Source of the DNA: Catenulispora sp. EB89
GTDB taxonomy: Bacteria > Actinomycetota > Actinomycetes > Streptomycetales > Catenulisporaceae
Length of the DNA: 64,000 nucleotides
Assembly (NCBI RefSeq): GCF_041261445.1
Contig: NZ_JBGCCU010000025.1
Coordinates: 1-64,000 of the forward strand
Reading direction: 5' to 3'
Part shown: positions 54,777-64,000 of the stretch, piece after piece
How positions within the stretch are numbered: position 1 is the first letter of the stretch
How the letters are laid out: each line of letters starts with the position of its first letter
Translations under genes and position numbers: made by a program
The notes under the pieces: model-generated
Seen by the model: the letters and a program-made list of their open reading frames with translations, nothing else
Database searches by the model: none
Told to the model about the DNA's origin: nothing

Positions 54777-55397
54777 ATGCGACGAAGTGCGATCGCGGGG
54801 GCCGGGGCCGATGGCGGCGCCGGGGATGCGGGGGTGGGCGCCGTGGCCGAGGCTGAGGCCGACCTCGATGCCGAGTTCCAGGCGTACATGGCGGCGCGGT
54901 GGCCGGTGTTGGTGCGGACCGCTTTTCTCCTGACCGGGGATCGGTTTCTGGCGGAGGACCTGGCGCAGACGGCCTTGACCCGCGTCTACGCGTCGTGGCG
55001 GCGGGTGCGGCGGGCTGATGACGTCGACGCGTACGTGCGGCGGGTGCTGGTCAACGCGAATACGGGGCGCTTCCGGAAGCGGCGGGTCGCCGAGCACCTG
55101 GTGGCCGTGCCGCTCGACGGGCGCTCGCATACCCCGCACGAGCCGATCGCGCAGCGGTCCGCGCTGATGGCGGCGCTGGCCGAGCTGCCCGCGCGGCAGC
55201 GGGCGGTCGTGGTGCTGCGGTACTGGGAGGACCTCTCGGAACGCGACGTCGCCTCGGTGATGGGGTGCTCGGTCGGGACCGTCAAGAGTCAGGCCTCGAA
55301 GGCGCTCGCCCGGCTGCGGGCCAGTGCGGTGCTGGTCGATCGCGACTTCCATCGCGACTCCACCGTGGAGGAATCCGGAAGGAAGGAACCGGAATGA
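54777..55397 (+). CDS. ECF sigma factor, SigE family (second copy)
   Basis: 206-aa sigma factor: a variable 30-residue N-terminus, region 2 (VLVRTAFLLTGDRFLAEDLAQTALTRVYASW near 43-73) and region 4 (LAELPARQRAVVVLRYWEDLSERDVA near 141-166, GTVKSQASKALARL near 175). GGAAGGGGG precedes the ATG. The stop overlaps the next gene as ATGA. Same family and gene order as the pair at 43375-44732. Confidence 0.93.
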   Translation: MRRSAIAGAGADGGAGDAGVGAVAEAEADLDAEFQAYMAARWPVLVRTAFLLTGDRFLAEDLAQTALTRVYASWRRVRRADDVDAYVRRVLVNANTGRFRKRRVAEHLVAVPLDGRSHTPHEPIAQRSALMAALAELPARQRAVVVLRYWEDLSERDVASVMGCSVGTVKSQASKALARLRASAVLVDRDFHRDSTVEESGRKEPE

Positions 55398-56317
55398 GTG
55401 ACCAGTCAGAGTACGAACACAGGCACGACCACCCGTACGCCGACCTGCACGACGCCTTCGGCGCCGAGGTCGCCGGCCTCGACATCGGCGCCACCCCGGT
55501 CGGCGCGGTGATGAGGGGCGGCGCGGCGTTGCGCGCGCGGCGGCGCCTTACCGCGGTCTCGGGAGTGGCGGCGCTCGCCGTGCTGCCGGTCGCCGCGGTG
55601 ACGATCTTCGCCGGCGGCAGCGGGGCGGGAGCCGGGCCTGGGACGTTGAAGCCGGCGGCCACCACCAACAGCACCGGCCCTGATCAGGCCGAATCCTCGG
55701 CCCCGGCCGTCACCAAGACCCCGACCCGGAGCCCCAGCGCGTCGATCACCCTCCCCCAACTGACCCGGAGCATCGGCGCCCCGAACCCCGACGACCTCTT
55801 CACCGTCGTCGCCAGCGGCACCATCGACGGCAAGCAGTGGCGCCTGGTGCGCGACCTGTTCGTGGTCTCCAAGAGCCAGTCGTTGATGTTGGGCCTCGGC
55901 AGCCACCTGCCGATCTCCGAGCAGGGCAAGGCCGGCACCACCACCTGCGACTACACCGGCTTGCAGTGGGGCGGCAACCCGCCTGGATCGCAGCCCGACT
56001 TCGACGCCGGCGGTCAGTGCGGCGGCGACGTCGAGTCCCAGCGCGGGCCGCTGTCGTCCGGCATGGTCTCGCATTCCAGCGGTCTCGCGCTGTGGTCGTT
56101 CATCGGCCGCGTCGACTCCACGAAGGTGGCCTCGATGGCCGTCACCATCGGCGGCCACACCACCGCCCGGCAGTCGATCGTCCCGGTCCCGGGCGAGAAC
56201 GACGGCTACTACGTCGTCCTGTTGCCGGCGCTCAGTGACCAGGACCAGCAGGCCATGAAGTACTACACGACGTACGACGCCGGCGGTCACGTCGTGGACC
56301 ACATCCAGTTCGGCTGA
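55394..56317 (+). CDS. membrane protein co-encoded with second ECF sigma (putative sigma regulator)
   Basis: 307-aa single-pass protein. The N-terminal cytoplasmic part is His/Asp-rich (EHRHDHPYADLHDAFG), with a TM near 52-74, a Ser/Thr/Pro linker and an extracytoplasmic domain containing GTTTCDYTGLQWGG and a later Cys (AGGQCGGD) that may pair. ATG overlaps the sigma stop and GGAAGGAA precedes it, so the two are coupled. No ZAS motif; the anti-sigma role is inferred from position. Confidence 0.8.
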   Translation: MSDQSEYEHRHDHPYADLHDAFGAEVAGLDIGATPVGAVMRGGAALRARRRLTAVSGVAALAVLPVAAVTIFAGGSGAGAGPGTLKPAATTNSTGPDQAESSAPAVTKTPTRSPSASITLPQLTRSIGAPNPDDLFTVVASGTIDGKQWRLVRDLFVVSKSQSLMLGLGSHLPISEQGKAGTTTCDYTGLQWGGNPPGSQPDFDAGGQCGGDVESQRGPLSSGMVSHSSGLALWSFIGRVDSTKVASMAVTIGGHTTARQSIVPVPGENDGYYVVLLPALSDQDQQAMKYYTTYDAGGHVVDHIQFG

Positions 56318-56370
56318 CCGACGTCCGGCGGAAGCGCCGTCGCGCCGGACACCCCGACCGACATGCAAGG

Positions 56371-56407
56371 CGCGGTCTCAGGCCAACTCGACTGACCTGA
56401 GACCGCG
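56371..56407 (+). terminator. hairpin after second sigma operon
   Basis: 12-bp perfect stem CGCGGTCTCAGG / CCTGAGACCGCG with a 13-nt loop, 53 nt after the stop. No T-run follows. Confidence 0.6.
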
Positions 56408-56498
56408 ACTACCATGGTCGCAGATCTGCGCACACAGATCCGGTATAGCCACAGATAAGCGCGTTCCGCGCCAGCTCCACCATCGATCGGCGGCGTCA

Positions 56499-57965
56499 AT
56501 GGGTGTCAACATGGGGATCGGCAAGTACGGCCGACGTGTCGCGGCGAAAGCCAAGCGCGAGGTCACCGGCATGTTCCGGGCCAAGCCGTACGATCCCCGG
56601 CACCCGCTCCCGCCGACCCGCGACATCGCTCCCGCCGAGCACGTCGGCGCCGCCGGGGAGCCCGTCTGGTCGCCGAAGTCCGGCGGCACCTGCGCCAGCA
56701 GCGACGTCGAGGGCCGCATCCGCGTCTACGCCTCGGCCAACAGTGTGAACCGCGGCACCGGCATCGACTTCATGGTGTCGGTGAACCCCCCGCAGCGCTT
56801 CACCGTCGAGGTGTTCCGGGTCGGCGCCGAGGATGTCAGCGTCCTGAAGACCGAGGCGCTCGACGGCGCGCCCCAGCCGTGGTCCTCGCTCGACCTCACC
56901 ACCCGCACCATCACCTGCGACTGGACCCCGACCTGGCACCTCGACGTGCCGGCCGGCTGGCGCAGCGGGATCCACGTCGCGAAGCTCCGCACCGACGACG
57001 GCCTGCAGACGTGCGTCCCGTTCGTGGTGCGCGACGACGCGGGGAGCCACGACATCCTCGTGGGGCTGCCCTTCCCGACGTACCAGGCGTACAACGAGTA
57101 CCCCAAGGACAAGAAGACCGGCGCGAGCCTGTACTACGCCTGGGAAGACGGCAAGATCTACACCGAGGGCAAGGCCGCGACGAAGGTCAGCTTCGAGCGG
57201 CCGTACCACGTCACCGGGCTGCCGGCGAACTTCGACCTGGACACGTCGTTCGCCAAGTGGGTCGAAACGTGGGCCGACGCGCACGGCAAGACCGTCGGGT
57301 ACGCCGACAGCGCCGACCTGCACGACGGCACCGTGGACCCGACGCGTTACCAGGCCCTGATCTTCCCCGGGCACGACGAGTACTGGTCGGCGCCGATGCG
57401 CGACGCGCTCGACAAGGCGCTCGCGAACGGGGCGAACGTCGCGTTCCTCGCCGCGAACAACGTGTACTGGCGGATCCGGCTGGAGGACGGCGGCCGGACC
57501 GTCGTCTGCTACAAGAACCGGCCCGACCCCGGCGCCGCCTCGGCGAACGAGCGGACCGCGCAGTGGCGGCAGACCGGGCGTCCGGAGCAGGCGGTGCTCG
57601 GCTCGCAGTACGTGTCGACGCTGAAGGGCACGGCGCCGCTGGTCGTGGACAACGCCGGGCACTGGTTCTGGGCCGGGACGGGGGTTCGGAACGGCGAGCA
57701 GATCCCCGAGCTGCTGTGGGGGGAGTGCGACCAGGTGCAGCCGTGGGTGCAGAGCCCTGATGGCGTCGAGATCCTGGCCGCCTCGCCGTACACCGGGCAG
57801 GGGCAGCCGCGGGTGCAGCACACCGTGCTGCACCGGACGCCGGCCGGGGGACTGGTCTTCGACGGCGGCACGTTCCATTGGGCGAAAGGCTTGTCAGCGC
57901 ACGGGATCGCGGACTCGCGGATCCAGCGTGCGACGGCGAACCTGCTGGAGCGCATGCTGGGCTGA
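56499..57965 (+). CDS. N,N-dimethylformamidase large-subunit-like protein
   Basis: 488-aa protein of the dimethylformamidase beta-subunit-like family: an N-terminal beta-sandwich part (RIRVYASANSV, FMVSVNPPQRFTVEVFRVG near 70-112) and a GATase-like alpha/beta part (FPTYQAYNEYP near 190, FPGHDEYWSAPMRDALDKAL near 290, NNVYWRIRLE near 322, HWFWAGTG near 390). The HDEYW region is the conserved core. ATG 56499 or 56511. The first 45 residues are basic without a clear signal peptide. Substrate unknown; actinobacteria carry many such genes without a DMFase small subunit, and none is visible here. Confidence 0.82.
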   Translation: MGVNMGIGKYGRRVAAKAKREVTGMFRAKPYDPRHPLPPTRDIAPAEHVGAAGEPVWSPKSGGTCASSDVEGRIRVYASANSVNRGTGIDFMVSVNPPQRFTVEVFRVGAEDVSVLKTEALDGAPQPWSSLDLTTRTITCDWTPTWHLDVPAGWRSGIHVAKLRTDDGLQTCVPFVVRDDAGSHDILVGLPFPTYQAYNEYPKDKKTGASLYYAWEDGKIYTEGKAATKVSFERPYHVTGLPANFDLDTSFAKWVETWADAHGKTVGYADSADLHDGTVDPTRYQALIFPGHDEYWSAPMRDALDKALANGANVAFLAANNVYWRIRLEDGGRTVVCYKNRPDPGAASANERTAQWRQTGRPEQAVLGSQYVSTLKGTAPLVVDNAGHWFWAGTGVRNGEQIPELLWGECDQVQPWVQSPDGVEILAASPYTGQGQPRVQHTVLHRTPAGGLVFDGGTFHWAKGLSAHGIADSRIQRATANLLERMLG

Positions 57966-57986
57966 CGGCCCGAGCACGGCCGCTGT

Positions 57987-59072
57987 TCAGTAATGAACCA
58001 GGATTCTGTTGTCGCGGCCGTCGGGCCCGGGCGCGAAGTCGATGGAAGGCGGCGGAACGCCTTCGAGGCCGCCGACATCCGTGCCGGACAGCGCTGCCCT
58101 GGCGATGGCGGCGCGCATCCGGAGCGACCACAGATCGGCGCGCAGCAGGACCTTGCGATAGGCGCCCGGATCGACGAGGCCGGCGTGCAGATCCAGGCTG
58201 GTCGCGAAGTCGGTGCCGGTCAGCGGCTCGACGAACGCGGCGTCGGCGGCGAACCCGCCGGGCAGGCCGTTGCCCGCGAAGGGACGGTCGAACGACAGCG
58301 CCCGCGCGCGGCGCACATCCGCGACCGGCCACGGGTTCGCGGCGGTGTACGCGGCGAACGGGAGCACCACGAGCGTCGGGAAGCCGGCGGCCAGCGGCCC
58401 GCGCACGACGAAGGGCACATAGGCGCTGCGGCCGCGCATCGCGACGACGGACAGGAGCGGCGCGTCGACGGTGAAGCGCGCGACGTAGAGGCCCGGCGGC
58501 CAGGACTCGGGGATGTCGAGGAGGAGCGAGGGTTCCCAGTCGCACCAGGTGAGGGGGATGCCTACGTCGCCGGGCACGCCTGCGGCGGCTTGTGGGGCGC
58601 CAGGAGAATGAGGGGCGCCGCCGAATCCGCCGCCTGCTGCTTCGGCCGCGGCTGCGTCCCGCGCCGAACCGCGCTCGCCGCCGAACTCATCGCCGGCCGG
58701 CCAGGCACCGCCGCCCTCCGAACCACGCTCGCGATCGAATCCGCCGCCTGCTGCTTCGGCCGCAGCCGCGTCCCGCGCCGAACCCTGCCCACCGCCGAAT
58801 CCGCCGCCAGCCCCCACTCCCGCGACTCGCACCCACGCCACCGCCGCCCCGTCCTGGTCCTCCCCGACGAACCGCACCGCCGGCGTCGGCACCGCCGTCC
58901 CGATCCGGCGCACGGCGACCGAGCACGCGGCGGCGCTGGGGACCGAGACGCGGAACTCCATCGTGCCGCCGGCGGGGGCGCTGGGGGCCGAGGCGTAGGC
59001 CTGGATCGCGCGGCGGGTTCCGGGCAGGGGGTGCCTGGGGTGCGGGAGTCGGGCGGGCCTGCGGGTCTTCAC
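57987..59072 (-). CDS. shortened, repeat-interrupted paralogue of the dimethylformamidase-like protein
   Basis: 361-aa protein from GTG 59072, convergent with its paralogue (21 nt between stops). Matching segments: IQAYAS (residue 23), GGTMEFRVSVP, WPPGLYVARFTVD, SAYVPFVVRGPL, LVVLPFAAYTAANPWP and LSFDRPFAGNGLPGGF. It ends just after YRKVLLRADLWSLRMRAAI, before the HDEYW-equivalent core, so about 150 C-terminal residues are missing. A Gly/Ala/Glu insertion of about 75 residues (about 82-156) made of a duplicated block interrupts the beta-sandwich. Probably non-catalytic or decaying. Confidence 0.7.
   Translation of the reverse strand: MKTRRPARLPHPRHPLPGTRRAIQAYASAPSAPAGGTMEFRVSVPSAAACSVAVRRIGTAVPTPAVRFVGEDQDGAAVAWVRVAGVGAGGGFGGGQGSARDAAAAEAAGGGFDRERGSEGGGAWPAGDEFGGERGSARDAAAAEAAGGGFGGAPHSPGAPQAAAGVPGDVGIPLTWCDWEPSLLLDIPESWPPGLYVARFTVDAPLLSVVAMRGRSAYVPFVVRGPLAAGFPTLVVLPFAAYTAANPWPVADVRRARALSFDRPFAGNGLPGGFAADAAFVEPLTGTDFATSLDLHAGLVDPGAYRKVLLRADLWSLRMRAAIARAALSGTDVGGLEGVPPPSIDFAPGPDGRDNRILVHY
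58623..58784. repeat. 48-bp direct repeat, 114-bp period, inside the paralogue
   Basis: Copies at 58623-58670 and 58737-58784 differ at two bases; a shorter third start lies near 58796. Period 114 bp equals 38 codons, so the duplication keeps frame and encodes GSARDAAAAEAAGGGF twice. Confidence 0.85.
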
Positions 59073-59226
59073 AATCCGTCACCCTGACATGACCAGGTCG
59101 GAGAAATGCTGTCCTACCCATGTGGGCCATGAGTCAATCCTCCTATCGGGTCAGAAAGTCGCGATCTTCTTCACCCGATCAGCGCATCATTTGACCGACT
59201 GGCCCCACAGTCCGGTGCCCGGGGCC

Positions 59227-59232
59227 TACCCT
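59227..59232 (+). promoter_or_regulatory. -10 box for leaderless M20 hydrolase
   Basis: TACCCT ends 6 nt before the ATG at 59239, the same arrangement as at mshB. Confidence 0.5.
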
Positions 59233-59238
59233 TGGGCA

Positions 59239-60480
59239 ATGGACCAGGCTCACGAAGTGCCGGTCGCCAGCGACTCGGCTCCGGTTTCGGATCAGTACAC
59301 GCACGTCCTCGACGTCGCCGGGCACCTCGTGCCCGAGCTGGTCCTCTTCCGCCGGGATCTGCACGCCAACCCCGAGCTGAGCCGTGCCGAGTTCCGTACC
59401 ACCGCCGCCATCGCCGCGCGGCTGGAGCGGGCCGGGCTCGCCCCGCGGGTGCGCGGGGTGGGGACCGGGCTGGTCTGCGACATCGTGCCCGCCGGCGCCG
59501 AGAAGCTGCCGTTCCTGGCGTTCCGGGCCGACATCGACGCGCTGCCGATCGAGGAGAGCAACGAGCTCGACTTCCGCTCGCGGGTGCCCGGGGTGATGCA
59601 CGCCTGCGGCCACGACGTGCACACCGCCGTGGTGCTCGGCGCCGGGCTGACGCTGGCCGAGCTGGCCCGCGAGGGCCGGCTGGCGCGGCCGGTGCGGCTG
59701 ATCTTCCAGCCCGCCGAGGAGGTCATGCCCGGCGGCGCGCTGGACATGGTGGCCGACGGCGCGCTCTACGGGGTCAGCAAGATCCTGTCCGTGCACTGCG
59801 ATCCGAAGCTGGACGCCGGCCAGGTCGGCCTGCGCACCGGCGCGCTGACCGCGGCCTGCGACCTGGTCTCGCTGACCCTGGACGGCCCCGGCGGCCACAC
59901 CTCCCGGCCGCACCTGACCGCCGACCTGGTCTACGCGCTGGCCTCGATCGTGGCCGAGGTGCCGGCGGCGCTGTCCCGGCGCATCGACCCGCGGGCCGGC
60001 CTGTCGCTGGTCTGGGGCCAGATCGCGGCCGGCAGCGCGCCGAACGCGATCCCCGGCCACGGCTCGGCCCGGGGCACCATCCGCACCCTGGACCAGGACG
60101 CCTGGAACCAGGCCCCGGACGTGGTGCACGAGCTCATCGACGCGATCGCCGCGAAGTTCGGCGTCAAGCACACCCTGGACTACGTGCAGGGCGTGCCGCC
60201 GGTGGTGAACGAGGCCGAGTCGGTCGCGCTGCTGCGCACGGCCGCCGCCCGGGCCCTCGGCGGCGAGGCGGTCCGCACCACCCCGCAGTCGCTCGGCGGC
60301 GAGGACTTCGCCTGGTACCTGCAGCGGGTGCCCGGCGCGATGGCCCGGCTCGGCGTGCGCACCCCCGGCGACAAGGCCGTGCGCGATCTGCATCAGGGGA
60401 CGTTCCTGGCCGACGAGGGTGCGATCGCGGCCGGCGTCCGGATGCTCGCCACCGCCGCGCTGTGCGACTGGATCAGCTGA
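59239..60480 (+). CDS. M20 family amidohydrolase (aminoacylase/carboxypeptidase type)
   Basis: 413-aa zinc-dependent amidohydrolase. Metal-binding and catalytic motifs: RRDLHANPELS near residue 39, FRADIDALPIEE near 95, GVMHACGHDVHTAVVLGAG near 117-135 and FQPAEEVMPGGA near 155. The dimerisation lid has GGHTSRPHLTADLV, and SLGGEDFAWYL near 353 supplies the last ligand. It hydrolyses N-acyl amino acids or related amides in the cytoplasm. ATG at 59239 fits the family start and a leaderless promoter. Confidence 0.94.
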   Translation: MDQAHEVPVASDSAPVSDQYTHVLDVAGHLVPELVLFRRDLHANPELSRAEFRTTAAIAARLERAGLAPRVRGVGTGLVCDIVPAGAEKLPFLAFRADIDALPIEESNELDFRSRVPGVMHACGHDVHTAVVLGAGLTLAELAREGRLARPVRLIFQPAEEVMPGGALDMVADGALYGVSKILSVHCDPKLDAGQVGLRTGALTAACDLVSLTLDGPGGHTSRPHLTADLVYALASIVAEVPAALSRRIDPRAGLSLVWGQIAAGSAPNAIPGHGSARGTIRTLDQDAWNQAPDVVHELIDAIAAKFGVKHTLDYVQGVPPVVNEAESVALLRTAAARALGGEAVRTTPQSLGGEDFAWYLQRVPGAMARLGVRTPGDKAVRDLHQGTFLADEGAIAAGVRMLATAALCDWIS

Positions 60481-60905
60481 CCGCCGAACGTCGATCTAGG
60501 CGCTGACTTCTGACCGCCGACCGCCGACCGCCGACCGCCCACCGCGGTCAGTCGCCGATCGCGCAGACCGTCAGGCGAACACAGAACAACGCGGGCCTGA
60601 CGGAAGCTCAACGCCCACGTGGCCCGAAAACACCCCGCTGACACCACGATGACCGGATAGCGACCACGCCTTTGCGCTGAATGCGCATTTCGCGGCGCTT
60701 CGCCGGTCCTTGGTGCGTGCGCCCCGTAATCCCCCGGCGGCGTCGTGCGATCATGCCAAAAAGTTCGCACGTTCCGGGATCACAGGTGTATTGCGATGTG
60801 GCCCCGCAAGCGCTGAACTGACTGACCAATAGGTACGCCCTGCTTAGTCTGTCTACCGTCGTCCACATCGTGGCTGTGTTTTCGAAAACTTCTGGAGGGG
60901 GAGCC
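60481..60905 (+). other. gene-free region before nucleoside importer operon
   Basis: 425 nt. At 60512-60539 there are four tandem GACCGCC heptamers inside a CTGACCGC / GCGGTCAG inverted repeat (60510-60551), which may serve as the M20 gene's terminator. The rest should contain the importer promoter; no convincing gene is present. Confidence 0.5.
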
Positions 60906-62057
60906 GTGCGCACCACCAACATGACCAGGATCGCCGCCACCGCCGCCGTGGTGGCCCTGGCCGCCGCGGGCTGCGGCTCGAAGTCGACCGCCTCGTCGGG
61001 CTCGTCGAGCTCGTCCGGGTCCTCGACCTCGGCGTCGTCCTCGTCCACGTCGTCGTCCGGCGGCTCCGCCTCGAACGCCAACTTCCAGGCGTGCATGGTG
61101 ACCGACACCGGCGGCATCGACGACCGCTCGTTCAACGCCTCGGCCTGGAAGGGCATGCAGGACGCGCAGTCCGACGGCAAGGCCAAGGTCAAGTACGTGC
61201 AGTCGGCCACCGAGAACGACTACGTCACGAACATCACCAGCCTCGAGGCGCAGAACTGCAACCTGATCGTCACCGTCGGCGGCCTGATGGCCGACGCGAC
61301 CGACAGCCAGGCCGCGGCCAAGCCCAGCCAGAACTTCGCGATCGTCGACAACAGCTCGGCGGACACCAAGACCAACAAGCCGGTGCCGAACGTGCACGGC
61401 ATGGAGTTCAACACCGCGCAGGGCGGCTTCCTGGCCGGCTACCTGGCGGCCGCGTCCTCCAAGTCCGGTGTGGTGGCCACCTGGGGCGGCCTGAACATCC
61501 CGCCGGTGACCATCTACATGGACGGCTTCTGGGAAGGCGTCCAGTACTACAACACCGCGAAGAGCAAGAGCGTCAAGGTCCTGGGCTGGGACGAGACCAA
61601 CCCCAGCAGCGGCACCTTCTCGAACTCCTTCACGGACACCAACAAGGGCAAGTCCATCACCGACGGCTTCATCAACCAGGGCGCCGACATCATCTTCCCG
61701 GTCGCCGGCGGCGCCGGGCGCGGCGCGACCGCCTCGGCCAAGGGCGGCAAGGCGAAGGTCATCTGGGTCGACACCGACGGCTGCGTCTCGGACAGCGAGG
61801 ACTGCTCGGTGTTCCTGGCCTCGGTGACCAAGGGCATCGAGAACGCGGTGAAGAAGACCGTCGAGGACGCCGCGGCCGGCAACTTCAAGGGCGGCACCCA
61901 GGACGTCCTGGACCTGTCCGACGGCGGCACCGACCTGGTCTACGGCCAGCAGCTGGGCTCCTCGATCCCGTCCGACCTGCAGACCGAGATCACGAACCTG
62001 AAGGCGCAGATCACCAGCGGCGCGATCAAGATCAAGTCGCCGTCCCAGCCGAAGTAA
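60906..62057 (+). CDS. BMP-family substrate-binding lipoprotein (nucleoside/purine ABC importer)
   Basis: 383-aa lipoprotein. GTG at 60906 (GGAGGGG 5 nt upstream) starts a signal peptide ending in the lipobox AAAGC (Cys23). A Ser-rich linker of about 35 residues is followed by the BMP domain: MVTDTGGIDDRSFNASAWKGM, IVTVGGLMADAT, HGMEFNTAQGGFLAGYLAA, FPVAGGAGRGA and VIWVDTDGC. Family members bind purine or pyrimidine nucleosides. First gene of the importer operon, with ATPase and permease following. Confidence 0.95.
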   Translation: MRTTNMTRIAATAAVVALAAAGCGSKSTASSGSSSSSGSSTSASSSSTSSSGGSASNANFQACMVTDTGGIDDRSFNASAWKGMQDAQSDGKAKVKYVQSATENDYVTNITSLEAQNCNLIVTVGGLMADATDSQAAAKPSQNFAIVDNSSADTKTNKPVPNVHGMEFNTAQGGFLAGYLAAASSKSGVVATWGGLNIPPVTIYMDGFWEGVQYYNTAKSKSVKVLGWDETNPSSGTFSNSFTDTNKGKSITDGFINQGADIIFPVAGGAGRGATASAKGGKAKVIWVDTDGCVSDSEDCSVFLASVTKGIENAVKKTVEDAAAGNFKGGTQDVLDLSDGGTDLVYGQQLGSSIPSDLQTEITNLKAQITSGAIKIKSPSQPK

Positions 62058-62088
62058 GCAAAACCCTTTCGAGAAGCGATCAACATCG

Positions 62089-63895
<1,807 letters not shown>

Positions 63896-63903
<8 letters not shown>

Positions 63904-64000
63904 CCGGCTGAAGCGAACACTCGCCGCCATCGGCTCGGCGAACAGCGTCACCGTGACCGCGCTGGCCTTCGTGCTGTCGGTGGTGATCGGCGGGATCCTG
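63896..64000 (+). CDS. nucleoside ABC importer permease, partial (runs off window)
   Basis: First 35 codons of the permease (MSDRLKRTLAAIGSANSV then the start of a first hydrophobic span ALAFVLSVVIGGIL). The ATG overlaps the ATPase end by 8 nt, so translation is coupled. Expected family: branched-chain-type inner-membrane permease of BMP importers. Confidence 0.85.

Noticed and set aside
60870-60905. Upstream ATG for the BMP lipoprotein
   Set aside because: It would add 12 residues before the signal peptide; GTG 60906 has a strong ribosome site and gives a normal lipoprotein leader.

Overview
The window is high-GC actinobacterial chromosome. Support for this: near-universal G/C third positions, GTG and TTG starts, many apparently leaderless genes, a mycothiol-pathway deacetylase, two mycobacterial/streptomycete-type succinate dehydrogenases, SigE-type ECF factors and a subtilisin-inhibitor-like protein. 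The gene set looks Streptomycetales/Catenulispora-like, but I cannot fix the genus by reading. No rRNA, tRNA or CRISPR was seen.

Layout. 0.1-7 kb (mostly minus): two secreted transglycosylase-like proteins that share a leader and a TTG start, PhoH, a cis-prenyltransferase and GTP-type PEP carboxykinase. 7-16 kb (plus): PAQR/hemolysin III, an XRE/MmyB regulator, a secreted protein, a DUF47-Pit phosphate module, a pterin dehydratase, a Nudix hydrolase and a PAS-PAS-GAF-SpoIIE-HATPase stress phosphatase. 16-21 kb (minus): an arylamine N-acetyltransferase and the sdh1 operon, whose SdhA has a long Ala/Glu/Asp tail. 21-26 kb: a degenerate kinase fused to a beta-propeller, then TypA. 26-31 kb: a broken cell-wall-repeat gene, a DUF4232 lipoprotein, an S9 peptidase and MshB with its usual membrane neighbour. 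31-38 kb: a 1277-aa VanW-type protein, a LysR/DoxX pair and a glycosyltransferase with a leaderless upstream ORF. 38.36-39.10 kb: a compact insertion element with perfect 15-bp terminal inverted repeats and a perfect 13-bp target duplication. It carries one non-transposase gene and only scraps of a transposase. 39-47 kb: an ABC-2 exporter with a two-component system, an ECF sigma operon and a TetR-controlled MFS exporter. 47-51 kb: an SSI-like protein without the reactive-loop disulfide, and the sdh2 operon. 51-57 kb: CYP125 with a KstR-like box, a methylmalonyl-CoA mutase catalytic chain and a second ECF sigma operon. 56-59 kb: two convergent paralogues of the dimethylformamidase large-subunit type. 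59-64 kb: an M20 hydrolase and a BMP-type nucleoside ABC importer that runs off the end.

Themes. Central metabolism is strongly represented (PEPCK, Sdh1, Sdh2, mutase). CYP125 with its KstR-like site suggests steroid or cholesterol use, and the propionyl-CoA released would feed methylmalonyl-CoA mutase and then succinate dehydrogenase. The most unusual items are the cargo-carrying minimal transposable element, the pseudokinase-propeller fusion, the SSI-like protein missing both reactive-loop cysteines, and the low-complexity tails on SdhA1 and on the nucleoside ABC ATPase.
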